From the NCBI GenBank assembly GCA_029945625.1, contig JAQSCW010000055.1:124001-188000 (forward strand): DNA of 64,000 nt. Direction: 5' to 3'. The translations under genes were made by a program, and so were the position numbers. Position 1 is the first letter of the stretch; the number at the start of each line of letters is the position of its first letter. Positions 54,770 through 63,993 of this stretch are shown here, in pieces. The notes below the pieces were generated by a model. It did not search any database. It was given only the letters and a program-made list of their open reading frames with translations, and was not told the origin of the DNA. This DNA comes from a bacterium (GTDB lineage: Bacteria; Bacteroidota; Bacteroidia; B-17B0; Aurantibacillaceae).

Positions 54770-54774
54770 CTCAG

Positions 54775-55689
54775 ATGCAAAAGATCTTTTGGTGTTGCCT
54801 TCTCAGTGTCGTTTTATTTAGCGTTTCTTTCGCGCAATCCGACTCTCTCGCTAGGGTAAATTACAGGAATAGGAAATTATTAGTGGTGTCGGCCACAGCC
54901 GCTCTTGCAGCTACCTCGTTGGTGGGTTTGCACGAGATCTGGTTCAGCCAATACAACACAGGAGAATTTCACTTTTTTAATGATAATCAGGAGTGGAATC
55001 AAATGGATAAGTGCGGGCATGCATTCACCAACTATCAAACCTCACGATTGATGATGAGTGCCTTTGAATGGGCTGGCTTTACCGAGAAACAAAAATTATA
55101 CGTAGGAGGAAGTGTTGGTTTTGCCTACATGACTTTGGTCGAGATTATGGATGGTTACAGCGAGGGCTGGGGTTTTTCATGGGGAGACATGGTAGCGAAT
55201 TTGGCGGGAACTACACTGGCTATTTCTCAGGAAGCAGTATGGAAACAGCACCGCATCGTGATAAAATACTCTTATGCCCGAAGTGGTTTGGCTCAATACA
55301 ATCCCTCGTTACTCGGTGAGAATCAATATTCGCGGTTGATCAAGGACTATAACGCACAAACTTATTGGCTGAGTGTTAATCCTTCTATGTTTATCAAAAA
55401 GAAAGGAAGTAGGTTTCCCAAATGGCTCAATCTGGCCATTGGATATAGTGCCTACGGAATGTTGGGCGCTCGCTATAATAATGTCATCGCACAAGATGAA
55501 GACGGAACTGTTTATGCAATGAATCGTGAGCGCAGGTATTACCTGAGTGTTGATGTGGACCTCACTCGCATTCCCTGCCGATCGAAAGCACTTAAGGCTT
55601 TACTTTCGGTTGTGAACATCCTCAAATTTCCTGCTCCGGCACTGGAGTTGAGCGGCACAAAGTTTCGTTTTTACGGAATTTATTATTGA
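54775..55689 (+). CDS. DUF2279 family membrane or envelope protein
   Basis: The 304-aa protein has an N-terminal signal (FWCCLLSVVLFSVSFAQ) and a second hydrophobic segment (VSATAALAATSLVGLHEIWF). The DUF2279 core follows: WNQMDKCGHAFTNYQTSRLM, VEIMDGYSEGWGFSWGDMVANLAG. The C-terminal part has beta-rich stretches. The family includes E. coli YfiM-like proteins, whose function is not established. It probably has its own promoter. Confidence 0.8.
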   Translation: MQKIFWCCLLSVVLFSVSFAQSDSLARVNYRNRKLLVVSATAALAATSLVGLHEIWFSQYNTGEFHFFNDNQEWNQMDKCGHAFTNYQTSRLMMSAFEWAGFTEKQKLYVGGSVGFAYMTLVEIMDGYSEGWGFSWGDMVANLAGTTLAISQEAVWKQHRIVIKYSYARSGLAQYNPSLLGENQYSRLIKDYNAQTYWLSVNPSMFIKKKGSRFPKWLNLAIGYSAYGMLGARYNNVIAQDEDGTVYAMNRERRYYLSVDVDLTRIPCRSKALKALLSVVNILKFPAPALELSGTKFRFYGIYY

Positions 55690-55779
55690 TGCGGGACAAA
55701 ATTCTATAGTTAGGGGGGGGCCTATTAAACCATTTGTATTTACCGGCATCAAAGATTCAAACAAACAAAAACACACACT

Positions 55780-56733
55780 ATGAAAACGCAAAACAAGATC
55801 TGGACTGCTCTTGCAATTGTATCACTTGCAAGCACCGTCATCTTCACTTCCTGCAAAAAGAAGGAAGAAGTTGCTCCTGATACAGAACAAAATACCGCTA
55901 CGGATAATAACATGGCCGAAAGCATTGTTTCAGATATTGAATCAATGGGAGGTGAGGTGTCGGAGAACAGCTCTCTGGTATCCTATAAATCTTCAGAGGC
56001 TACCGGAATAACAGAAGAAGATGGTATTGCGGCCTCTCCCTGCGCCACCGTATCGGGTTTAGGCACTAAAATTTATACTGTTGATTTTGGAACCACCGGC
56101 TGTGTGGGTTATGATGGAAGAACCCGCACCGGCAAACTCATCTATGACTTTTCTGCTTCCACCCCAAGCAGCGCGGCGTATTACAGAAATCCGGGTTTTT
56201 CAATGAGTGTATCCTCTCAAAATTATGTGGTGGACGGAAATCAGGTGAACATTATTTCTAAAACGGTGAAGAATACCACACCGCCAAGTATTCCTGCGGG
56301 AGATCAGCCGGGAATAAATCTTACCTGGGCCATTGCGGCCAATGTCTCAATTGTGAAACCAAATTCAGGAGGCACCATTTCATGGAGTTGCTCACGCACA
56401 AAGGAACTGATGAATACCAATGATACTACCTGTTACAGGGGACAATCACTGCACATCATCTGGAATAAGGCCATTGTGAAGCTGAATGGCACGGCCACCG
56501 GCGTAAATGCAAAAGGCGAAAATTATACGGCGGTAGCTACTGATCTTATCAGAGATTTCAATTGCGCACCTGATCCGCTTCGTCCAAAAAGACATCCTTT
56601 TATCAGCGGCACCATCGCGTATACCCCCGGTAGCAGGCCCTTGCGTTTGATCGACTATGGCAGTGCCAGCTCTTGCGACATGAATGCTACGGTGACCATC
56701 AACGGAAAAGTTTACAACATCACCTTAAATTAA
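55780..56733 (+). CDS. Lipoprotein of unknown function
   Basis: The 317-aa protein has a lipoprotein signal ending FTSC (lipid at Cys25) followed by KKKEE. A Thr/Asn-rich linker is followed by a beta-rich domain with many Gly, Thr and Cys, including GTTGCVGYDGRTRTGK and SWSCSRTKELM. I do not recognise the fold. It stands alone before a strong terminator. Confidence 0.72.
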   Translation: MKTQNKIWTALAIVSLASTVIFTSCKKKEEVAPDTEQNTATDNNMAESIVSDIESMGGEVSENSSLVSYKSSEATGITEEDGIAASPCATVSGLGTKIYTVDFGTTGCVGYDGRTRTGKLIYDFSASTPSSAAYYRNPGFSMSVSSQNYVVDGNQVNIISKTVKNTTPPSIPAGDQPGINLTWAIAANVSIVKPNSGGTISWSCSRTKELMNTNDTTCYRGQSLHIIWNKAIVKLNGTATGVNAKGENYTAVATDLIRDFNCAPDPLRPKRHPFISGTIAYTPGSRPLRLIDYGSASSCDMNATVTINGKVYNITLN

Positions 56734-56746
56734 GAGACTTCCTAAA

Positions 56747-56775
56747 GCCACCCTTAACCGGGTGGTTTTTTTTTG
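56747..56775 (+). terminator. Terminator of the 55780-56733 lipoprotein gene
   Basis: GCCACCC and GGGTGGT form a 7-bp stem with loop TTAACC, followed by a run of eight T, about 14 bp after the stop codon. Confidence 0.8.
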
Positions 56776-56875
56776 AAATCGCGGCACCTGTTTAAATCGG
56801 GTCTTTTCTGTTGAAAACTAAAACTTGATATTTACCTAAATACGTTTACTTTTAATTGCAGCAAATTAAACAATT

Positions 56876-57229
56876 ATGGCAATAAACGAAAAGGAAGAGA
56901 CACAGAAGCTCTACTATTCTATTGGCGAAGTTTCTGAATTGTTTGACCTTAATGCCAGTACCCTTCGTTTTTGGGAAAAGGAGTTCGATGTGTTAAAGCC
57001 CACGAAGAATAAGAAAGGAAATCGTTTATTTACCAAAAAAGACATTGAACACATTGCCCATATTGTGGAACTGGTAAAACAAAAGGGGTACACGATTCAG
57101 GGTGCTAAAGAACAACTCAAGGGCAAACTTAATTCGAAGAGTGAGGATGTACAGGGTGACGTGATTGAAAAATTAAAAAACATAAAAGCAAAACTGATCG
57201 AACTGAGAGATAGGGAAGATCCGGTATGA
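56876..57229 (+). CDS. MerR-family transcriptional regulator
   Basis: The 117-aa protein has an N-terminal MerR winged helix (YYSIGEVSELFDLNASTLRF, FTKKDIEHIAHIVELV) and a short coiled tail with no metal-binding cysteines. The length suggests a small MerR-type regulator with a helical dimerisation tail. Its target is not evident; a likely terminator follows it. Confidence 0.87.
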   Translation: MAINEKEETQKLYYSIGEVSELFDLNASTLRFWEKEFDVLKPTKNKKGNRLFTKKDIEHIAHIVELVKQKGYTIQGAKEQLKGKLNSKSEDVQGDVIEKLKNIKAKLIELRDREDPV

Positions 57230-57258
57230 TTGAAAATAATTCATGTTAATAGAACTTG

Positions 57259-57286
57259 AGCGGGTTTTGTCCCGCTTTTTATTTTT
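57259..57286 (+). terminator. Terminator after the MerR-family gene
   Basis: AGCGGG and CCCGCT pair around a 6-nt loop (TTTTGT), followed by a T-rich run. Confidence 0.75.
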
Positions 57287-57362
57287 CCTGAAATCAAATA
57301 AGTACTTTTGAGCTGCAAATTGACGCCATTCGCCAACTAAGACGATAAAGTTCCTGAATCTC

Positions 57363-58352
57363 ATGTATACAATAGACACACACACACACATCATCCCTAA
57401 ACACATTCCCGATTTTTCAAAAAAATTCGGATACGGAGATTTTATCACCCTTCAGCATCATGAGGCCGGCAAAGCCTGGATGATGCAAGGAAACAAACGC
57501 TTTAGGGAGATCCTCGAAAATTGTTGGGACGCTGAAGTGCGCCTCGAGGAAATGCGCGCGCACAAAGCGGATATGCAGGTAATCTGTACTATTCCGGTGA
57601 TGTTTAGCTATTGGGCAAAACCAACTGACTGTCTTGAATTAAGTAAATTTCTGAACGACGATATTGCAGCTACTGTTGAGAATCACCCGGGAAAATTTGT
57701 AGGACTTGCCACGCTCCCCATGCAGGATACCGGAGTAGCCATAAAGGAATTAGAGCGGAGCATGAAGAATGGTTTTAAAGGCGTTCAAATTGGAAGTAAT
57801 ATAAACAACCTGAATTTGAATGAAGCACAATTTGATGAGATCTTTGCAGCCTGCGAATCGCTCAACGCGGCAATTCTTGTTCATCCCTGGCAAATGATGG
57901 GGCAAGAGCACATGAGTAAGTATTGGCTGCCGTGGTTGGTGGGGATGCCTGCCGAAATCAGTCGTGCCATTTGCAGCATGATTTTTGGCGGTGTTTTTGA
58001 AAAATACAAAAAATTAAAAGTATGCTTTGCGCACGGTGGCGGTTCGTTTTTGCCAACCATTAGTCGTATCGAACATGGCTGGGACTGTCGTCCCGATTTG
58101 GTGGCGATCGACAATGCAAACAACCCCAAAGAATACCTCGGAAAGTTCTGGGTGGATAGTCATGTGTGTGATCACAAAATGTTGCAGTATGTCATTGATC
58201 TTGTTGGGGCCGACAAAGTAATGCAGGGAAGTGATTATCCTTTTCCTTTGGGCGAAGCGGTGCCGGGTGAATTGGTGAGATCTGCCCCCATAAGTGATCA
58301 GGAAAAAGAAAAAATACTTGGAACTTCGGCCAAGGCATGGCTTGGCTTATAG
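57363..58352 (+). CDS. Amidohydrolase, aminocarboxymuconate-semialdehyde decarboxylase type
   Basis: The 329-aa protein starts with the metal-binding DTHTHI (residues 5-10) and continues with VHPWQMMG, CFAHGGGSFLPT and QGSDYPFPLG. These fit ACMSD, which removes CO2 from 2-amino-3-carboxymuconate 6-semialdehyde in tryptophan catabolism by the kynurenine route. A related decarboxylase is possible. No other kynurenine gene is adjacent. Its 3' end overlaps the convergent small membrane gene by 6 bp. Confidence 0.85.
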   Translation: MYTIDTHTHIIPKHIPDFSKKFGYGDFITLQHHEAGKAWMMQGNKRFREILENCWDAEVRLEEMRAHKADMQVICTIPVMFSYWAKPTDCLELSKFLNDDIAATVENHPGKFVGLATLPMQDTGVAIKELERSMKNGFKGVQIGSNINNLNLNEAQFDEIFAACESLNAAILVHPWQMMGQEHMSKYWLPWLVGMPAEISRAICSMIFGGVFEKYKKLKVCFAHGGGSFLPTISRIEHGWDCRPDLVAIDNANNPKEYLGKFWVDSHVCDHKMLQYVIDLVGADKVMQGSDYPFPLGEAVPGELVRSAPISDQEKEKILGTSAKAWLGL

Positions 58353-58661
58353 CCGGTTGCTCAAATAGAAAAGTAACATGATAAGCCCAAAGCCGAGAGG
58401 AATACCTATAAGGCTGATGAGGATCACTCTGTATTTTCCGGTGTATTTCTTTAATATGAGGAAACTAGAAATGATTTGTCCGAATACAAAAGCAAGCAGG
58501 TAGATCACAAATGCCACCCAGTTACCAGGTTCCTTCATCCACTTAAAATTGTAATAGCCTTCGTCAATGTAAAAGAGAAAGAGAATCAATAGAATGGCCG
58601 TAAGAACAGGAATTCTGAATTCTTTTGCAGTTTGTTCTGAAAGTAGGGGTGGTGTCGTCAT
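58347..58661 (-). CDS. Small membrane protein (104 aa)
   Basis: From ATG 58661 the protein has 104 aa with about three membrane segments (residues 17-32, 43-62 and 76-98). The longer reading to 58862 is rejected because it overlaps the upstream gene and lacks a sensible start. I do not recognise the family. It follows the 142-aa gene on the minus strand and converges with the ACMSD-like gene. Confidence 0.65.
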   Translation of the reverse strand: MTTPPLLSEQTAKEFRIPVLTAILLILFLFYIDEGYYNFKWMKEPGNWVAFVIYLLAFVFGQIISSFLILKKYTGKYRVILISLIGIPLGFGLIMLLFYLSNRL

Positions 58662-58713
58662 TATTGGCTTCCTTTTTAAAAGTAAGGCCGTGGAACTGAA
58701 CTTAGTTAGAGAA

Positions 58714-59142
58714 TCAGGCTCTGGTAACCAGGGCAAAATTGCCGTCGATTTTAAATTTCCAGCCATCTTCAAAGATCTTCGGCAAAAATCTCTTGTATAA
58801 GGCCATACGTCCATTTTCAACATTTTCATCTTCACCCTCACGGCCCACCGCATTAAATTCATACACGTTCACTTTTGCGTGTTCTTTCATGTAATTTTTC
58901 ACAATTTCAACAATGGTGTTCATTACCTGATACACTTCACCGCGGTTGGTAGCCACGTATTCTTCCCCCTCAAATTCATCATCAATTACGCCAAATACAA
59001 TGTTGGCATGCAGGATATTGTCCTGTAAACGGCCAAAACGAACTTCATACCGCAATCCGCTTTTTGTGGTAAAATAATAAACTCCGGCGCTGGGGATATT
59101 AGGATACTCAATGTCGAGAATATTTTTGTATGGGGTAACCAA
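58714..59142 (-). CDS. Conserved hypothetical protein (142 aa)
   Basis: I do not recognise a named family, but the protein looks real: a beta-rich N-terminal half (IPSAGVYYFTTKSGLRYEVR), then a helical stretch (QVMNTIVEIVKNYMKEHAKV), an acidic loop, and a C-terminal LYKRFLPKIFEDGWKFKI. There is no signal peptide. It follows the hydroxyacyl-CoA dehydrogenase gene by about 17 bp on the same strand. Confidence 0.65.
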   Translation of the reverse strand: MVTPYKNILDIEYPNIPSAGVYYFTTKSGLRYEVRFGRLQDNILHANIVFGVIDDEFEGEEYVATNRGEVYQVMNTIVEIVKNYMKEHAKVNVYEFNAVGREGEDENVENGRMALYKRFLPKIFEDGWKFKIDGNFALVTRA

Positions 59143-59159
59143 GAGAAATTTTTTTTGTT

Positions 59160-60059
59160 CTAGATTTTCTGTTTTTTGAATCGTTCCGCAAGCTGCAGAT
59201 CTTTGCTCCCCCCACTATAATTATAAAATCCTATTCCCGACTTCACACCGAGATTTCCGGCGGTAACCATGTTAACCAATAAAGGGCTTGGTGCGTATTT
59301 TGGATTTCCAAATCCGTCCTGCAAAACCCGCAAGATATTCAAACACACATCGAGTCCAATAAAATCGGCAAGTTGCAATGGACCAATGGGGTGCGCCATT
59401 CCCAATTTCATAACGGTGTCAATTTCTTCTACGCCCGCAACACCTTCATTTAAGGTGATGATGGCTTCGTTGATCATGGGCATAAGAATCTTATTTGCCA
59501 CAAATCCGGGAAAATCATTCACCTCTACCGGAATTTTGTTCAGTTTTCGGGAAGTTTCCATGATCAAATCACATACCGTATTACTGGTATTGTATCCTCG
59601 GATTACCTCCACTAACTTCATCACCGGCACCGGATTCATAAAATGCATGCCAATCACTTTATCCGGACGTTTTGTTACGGCGGCTATTTCGGTGATGGAA
59701 ATAGAAGAGGTATTACTGGCTAAAATAGTTCCTGCACTACACACTTCATCAAGTTGCCTGAAGATCTTAAATTTAATGTCTTTGTTTTCACTCGCTGCTT
59801 CCACCACCAAGTCGGCATTGGCAGAAGCCTTTACCAAATCAGTAGAAGTGCTAATATTCTTTAGAGTCACCGTTTTGTCTTCTTCCGTGATCCCTCCCTT
59901 TTGAACTTGTCTGTCAAGATTTTTTGTAATGGTTGCCAGCGCTTTTTGAAGCGCCGCATCATTCACATCTACCAGATTCACTTTGTAACCGCATTGCGCA
60001 AACGTATGTGCAATGCCGTTTCCCATAGTTCCGCTTCCTATCACCGTAATGTTCGTCAT
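59160..60059 (-). CDS. 3-hydroxyacyl-CoA (3-hydroxybutyryl-CoA) dehydrogenase
   Basis: From ATG 60059 the protein has 299 aa. NAD-binding VIGSGTMGNGIAHTFA opens it, followed by ASNTSSISITEIA, GMHFMNPVPVMKLVE with the catalytic His, and NDFPGFVANKILMP. This is the stand-alone dehydrogenase of fatty-acid or butyrate metabolism. Together with acyl-CoA dehydrogenase and IcmF in this window it supports acyl-CoA catabolism. Confidence 0.92.
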   Translation of the reverse strand: MTNITVIGSGTMGNGIAHTFAQCGYKVNLVDVNDAALQKALATITKNLDRQVQKGGITEEDKTVTLKNISTSTDLVKASANADLVVEAASENKDIKFKIFRQLDEVCSAGTILASNTSSISITEIAAVTKRPDKVIGMHFMNPVPVMKLVEVIRGYNTSNTVCDLIMETSRKLNKIPVEVNDFPGFVANKILMPMINEAIITLNEGVAGVEEIDTVMKLGMAHPIGPLQLADFIGLDVCLNILRVLQDGFGNPKYAPSPLLVNMVTAGNLGVKSGIGFYNYSGGSKDLQLAERFKKQKI

Positions 60060-60129
60060 ACTCACCAATTAGTTTCTAAAGCTAGCAGAGAATTTTGGCA
60101 TACGCAAAGAAAATCTTGAAAATTACCAA

Positions 60130-60163
60130 CAAAAAACCCCTCACAAGGAAGGGGCTTTTTTTA
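60130..60163 (-). terminator. Terminator of dnaA
   Basis: AACCCCT and AGGGGCTT-type arms (CCCCT 60037+100 to AGGGG at 60150-60154) form a short stem. A-runs and T-runs on both sides make it potentially bidirectional. It lies about 20 bp below the dnaA stop. Confidence 0.6.
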
Positions 60164-60179
60164 CATTCTTTTTTTTGAA

Positions 60180-61622
60180 TTAGTTCGTGATGCTTATCTT
60201 TTTTTCAAGTTCTTCGATATAGGCCTTGAACCGCTTATCGGTGTCCATGAGGTTGTTTACCGTTCTGCAGGCGTGAAGCACAGTGGCGTGATCTTTTCCG
60301 CCGCAATGCATGCCGATGGTGGCCAAAGAAGATTTGGTCATGCTTTTTGCAAAGTACATCGCAATTTGTCTTGCCTGAACAACTTCTCTCTTTCGTGTCT
60401 TCGACTTCATGGTATCGATGGCAAGGTCGAAATAGTCACAAACCACTTTTTGAATGTAGTCGATGGACACTTCGCGTGCCGTGCTTTTTACAAATTTATC
60501 GATCATGGCCTTAGCCAGTTCCAGCGTAATGGTTTTTTTATTTAAACTCGATTGCGCCAAAAGGGAGATCAATGCCCCTTCCAGTTCGCGCACATTGGAC
60601 GTAATGCTGTATGCTAGGTATTCATTCACTTCCTTCGGAAGCTGAATGCCTTCATTATATACTTTTTTATCTAAAATGGCAATACGGGTTTCAAGTCCGG
60701 GTGATTGAAGGTCGGCACTCAATCCCCATTTAAAACGAGACAGTAACCGCTGCTCAATGCCCTGAATATCAACAGGAGCGCGATCGGCAGTTAAGATGAT
60801 CTGTTTTCCAAGTTGGTGGAGGTGATTAAAGATATGAAAGAAAACATCCTGCGTTTTTTCTTTACCCGCAAAATACTGCACATCGTCAATAATCAACACA
60901 TCGATCATCTGATAGAAGTGAACAAAGTCATTTTGATTATTGTTCTTGATCGATTCAATGAATTGGGTGATGAATTTTTCGGACTGTACATATAATACAG
61001 TTTTGTTAGGATAGTTCTTTTTTACTTCAATACCAATGGCCTGAGCTAAGTGAGTTTTTCCCAATCCAACTCCTCCGTATAACAATAAGGGGTTGAACGC
61101 ATTTCCTCCGGGCTTTTGAGCAACGGCATATCCTGCGCTGCGTGACAAACGATTACAATCTCCTTCAACAAAATTATCAAAACTATAATTGGGATTCAGT
61201 TGAGACTCCACCTGAACCTTTTTTAAACCCGGAATTACAAATGGATTTTTTATGGGGTTCGATCCACCAATATCAATTGGCATTGAAACGGACGGATTTT
61301 TTAAATTTGTATTAATGTTGGGCAACTTAAACGTGATCGGCGTTTCAGTTTTGCCCGAGGCATTGTCCATAATAATGTTGTATTCCAAACGACCTTCCGC
61401 TCCTAATTCTTTTTTAATTACTTTTTTAATCAAGGTAATATAATGTTCTTCGATCCATTCATAAAAAAATTGTGAAGGAACCTGAATGGTTAATACCCCG
61501 TTATTGATCTTTACAGGCTTAATGGGATCGAACCAGGTTTTAAAGTTCTGCGGGCTAACATTGTCTCGTACGATCTCGAGACAACCATTCCAAACTTGCT
61601 CGGCAGTTTTTTCTTTCATCAT
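60180..61622 (-). CDS. dnaA: Chromosomal replication initiator protein DnaA
   Basis: The 480-aa protein has domain I at the N-terminus (VWNGCLEIVRDNVSPQNFKTW), Walker A YGGVGLGKTHLAQ, Walker B VLIIDDVQ and domain IV with GMHCGGKDHATVLHACRTV, the DnaA-box-binding signature. It opens the origin and loads helicase. ATG 61619 is equally possible as a start. No dnaN or gyrase gene flanks it, as is common in Bacteroidota. Confidence 0.97.
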   Translation of the reverse strand: MMKEKTAEQVWNGCLEIVRDNVSPQNFKTWFDPIKPVKINNGVLTIQVPSQFFYEWIEEHYITLIKKVIKKELGAEGRLEYNIIMDNASGKTETPITFKLPNINTNLKNPSVSMPIDIGGSNPIKNPFVIPGLKKVQVESQLNPNYSFDNFVEGDCNRLSRSAGYAVAQKPGGNAFNPLLLYGGVGLGKTHLAQAIGIEVKKNYPNKTVLYVQSEKFITQFIESIKNNNQNDFVHFYQMIDVLIIDDVQYFAGKEKTQDVFFHIFNHLHQLGKQIILTADRAPVDIQGIEQRLLSRFKWGLSADLQSPGLETRIAILDKKVYNEGIQLPKEVNEYLAYSITSNVRELEGALISLLAQSSLNKKTITLELAKAMIDKFVKSTAREVSIDYIQKVVCDYFDLAIDTMKSKTRKREVVQARQIAMYFAKSMTKSSLATIGMHCGGKDHATVLHACRTVNNLMDTDKRFKAYIEELEKKISITN

Positions 61623-62403
61623 GTTGTAAAAAAGTTTTAAATATTGTGTTGTTATCAGTAATCAACGGAAACGTGTTGGTAAATATAGCGTGATTATTTG
61701 TGTTTGCAATAGGAAATCCAAAAAAAAAAATTTCTGAAAATCTCGCAAAGGGTCTAGGATTATTAATATATTTTTTTATGCCTGTTTTTTGCGCCGGAAG
61801 AATTTGTTTTATCCCAAAGTTTTTGCTAATTAGAAATCAATTAGTTGTTAAAACCAACTATCGCAGTATTAAAACAATACCTCTGCCAACCATAATCCTT
61901 CTTGTAGAAACTGGGGCGTGCTGAAAAAAACTCATAGCCGGAACTCTCGTTCTATGACACGTTAGTTGTTTTTGTCCCACCCCGGGATCTTTGAATAAAT
62001 TTACTGAAGTCAATCAAAGAACACCTTCATGGCTGTAACAAATTGCCTCTTATTCAAAACAAAAAGCCATCACCTTATTCCTTCTCTTGTGCCAATTCCC
62101 CAACCACTATTTCTACGAGAAAGGGTGAATAAAGGTTGTGTTTTCTCACTGGTTTCTCCTCGTCAAACCCCCGCCATTGAATAAAATCCAAAGAATAGGT
62201 ATAATCGCAAGCCACTTTAGAATGAAATCTCCGCCACACGCCATACATGTTGCAACACCCAACTAGTTCGCCAATCTACAGTTTTGTTAAAGAATTGATT
62301 GAGAACGCTAGTTAATCGCAAGTTAGATTAGGAGTTTTGCAAATGAGGCTTAATTATGCAGTGTTTTCTAAATGGATTAAATTTACCGGTAATTAAGGAC
62401 AAC
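61623..62403. other. Intergenic region upstream of dnaA
   Basis: About 780 bp without a gene between divergent dnaA and the thioesterase gene. I looked for DnaA boxes (TTATCCACA and relatives) and found none close to consensus, the nearest being TTATCCCAA at about 61810. An origin here is not supported. Confidence 0.5.
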
Positions 62404-62823
62404 ATGATAAAAGCAGAAGCAAAAATAAGAGTGCGGTACGGCGAAACAGATCAGATGGGCTATGCCTATTACGGAATTTATGCTCAGTACTACGAAGTGG
62501 GAAGAGTAGAGGCCATGCGCCTGTTGGGATTCAGCTACAAGGAAGTAGAGGCCCGCGGAATTTTGATGCCGGTGATTGATTTTTCGATTAACTACCTCAA
62601 ACCCGCCTATTACGATGACGAAATCACCGTGGTTACTTATCTCAGGGAAAAACCAAAGGGAATCAGAATCCCCTTCCACTACGAATGTTATAACTCGGCC
62701 GGCGAACTTCTCAACACAGGAAAGGTGACACTTGTTTGCCTCGATAAATCCACTTCAAAATTGTGTCAGATGCCCGAATGGTTCTCTAAGGCCTTTGAAC
62801 CTTTTTTTCCCGAAAATGGCTAA
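62404..62823 (+). CDS. Acyl-CoA thioesterase, YbgC/4HBT family
   Basis: From ATG 62404 the protein has 139 aa, the usual length. The hot-dog signature RVRYGETDQMGYAYYGIYAQ contains the active Asp region, followed by VEAMRLLGFSY and the C-terminal half of the fold. It hydrolyses acyl-CoA or a related thioester in the cytoplasm. The aminotransferase gene starts 33 bp after it on the same strand. Confidence 0.87.
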   Translation: MIKAEAKIRVRYGETDQMGYAYYGIYAQYYEVGRVEAMRLLGFSYKEVEARGILMPVIDFSINYLKPAYYDDEITVVTYLREKPKGIRIPFHYECYNSAGELLNTGKVTLVCLDKSTSKLCQMPEWFSKAFEPFFPENG

Positions 62824-62856
62824 AATTCGCTAATTTCGCTCTTCCAAAAGTTGACG

Positions 62857-63993
62857 ATGATCTCTGCAAAAAAAATTCAAATGGTTGACCTCAAGGGTCA
62901 ATACGAAAAAATAAAAACCGAAATTGATGCGGGAATTCAGGATGTGATAAACGCAACTGCTTTCATAAACGGACCTGCCGTAAAAGAATTTCAAAGCGAC
63001 TTCGAAAAGTACCTGGGCGTGAAACATGTGATTCCATGTGCCAATGGTACCGACGCCCTGCAAATTGCCATGATGGCCTTGGGTCTGAAACCGGGAGACG
63101 AAGTGATTACTGCCGATTTTACTTATGTTGCAACTGCTGAAGTGATTGGTTTGTTGGGACTCACGCCGGTACTGGTGGATGTTGATCCCAACACTTTTGA
63201 AATCGACATCGAAGCCTTAGAAAGAAATATCACGTCAAAAACAAAAGCCATTGTGCCCGTTCACTTGTTCGGTCAGTGTGCCGATATGGAAAAAATTATG
63301 ACGATTGCCAAAAATCATAACTTGTTTGTGATTGAAGATGTGGCGCAGGCCATTGGTGCTGAATACACCTTTTCAAACGGCACACGCCACAAAGCGGGCA
63401 CCATTGGAACGGTAGGCTGCACTTCTTTTTTTCCAAGCAAGAATCTTGGTTGTTATGGTGATGGTGGCGCCATGTATACCAATGATGATGAGTTGGCAAA
63501 GAAATTGAGAATGATTGCCAGTCATGGACAAAGTGTGCTATACATGCACGACGTGCTTGGTGTAAATTCACGATTAGATACCATTCAGGCGGCGGTGTTA
63601 AAAGTCAAATTAAAGCACCTTGACGAATATGCGGCTGCCCGAAATAAGGTGGCCGATTTTTATGACAAGGCGTTTGCCAATCATCCAAAACTTAAAATAC
63701 CTTCGCGATCAAAACAGTCAACACACGTTTTTCACCAATACACGCTCTTACTCAATGGAATTGATCGCAGCAAGTTGCGTGAGCAGTTGGCGGAGCGCGG
63801 CGTTACGTCCATGATTTATTATCCAATTCCATTGCACATGCAAAAAGCATACACCAGCGAGCGCTACCAACCGGGCGATTTTCCGGTGACCGAACGTGTA
63901 TGCGCATCTGTTTTATCTCTGCCCATGCATACCGAACTGGATGAAGAAACACTCAGGTATATCACAAAAACAGTATTGGAATTTTGTGCCTGA
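62857..63993 (+). CDS. DegT/DnrJ/EryC1/StrS aminotransferase, WbpE type
   Basis: From ATG 62857 the protein has 378 aa. PLP lysine K195 lies in SFFPSKNLGCYGDGG, with CANGTDALQIAMMALG and EDVAQAIGAEY. Close agreement along the chain with WbpE, which transaminates UDP-3-keto-GlcNAcA in the route to diacetylated mannuronic acid, points to surface-glycan synthesis. The TTG at 62851 is rejected in favour of ATG. It is complete, ending 7 bp before the window edge. Confidence 0.87.
   Translation: MISAKKIQMVDLKGQYEKIKTEIDAGIQDVINATAFINGPAVKEFQSDFEKYLGVKHVIPCANGTDALQIAMMALGLKPGDEVITADFTYVATAEVIGLLGLTPVLVDVDPNTFEIDIEALERNITSKTKAIVPVHLFGQCADMEKIMTIAKNHNLFVIEDVAQAIGAEYTFSNGTRHKAGTIGTVGCTSFFPSKNLGCYGDGGAMYTNDDELAKKLRMIASHGQSVLYMHDVLGVNSRLDTIQAAVLKVKLKHLDEYAAARNKVADFYDKAFANHPKLKIPSRSKQSTHVFHQYTLLLNGIDRSKLREQLAERGVTSMIYYPIPLHMQKAYTSERYQPGDFPVTERVCASVLSLPMHTELDEETLRYITKTVLEFCA

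Noticed and set aside
61623-62403. Possible replication origin beside dnaA
   Set aside because: No sequence close to the DnaA box consensus, and in Bacteroidota dnaA is often not at the origin.
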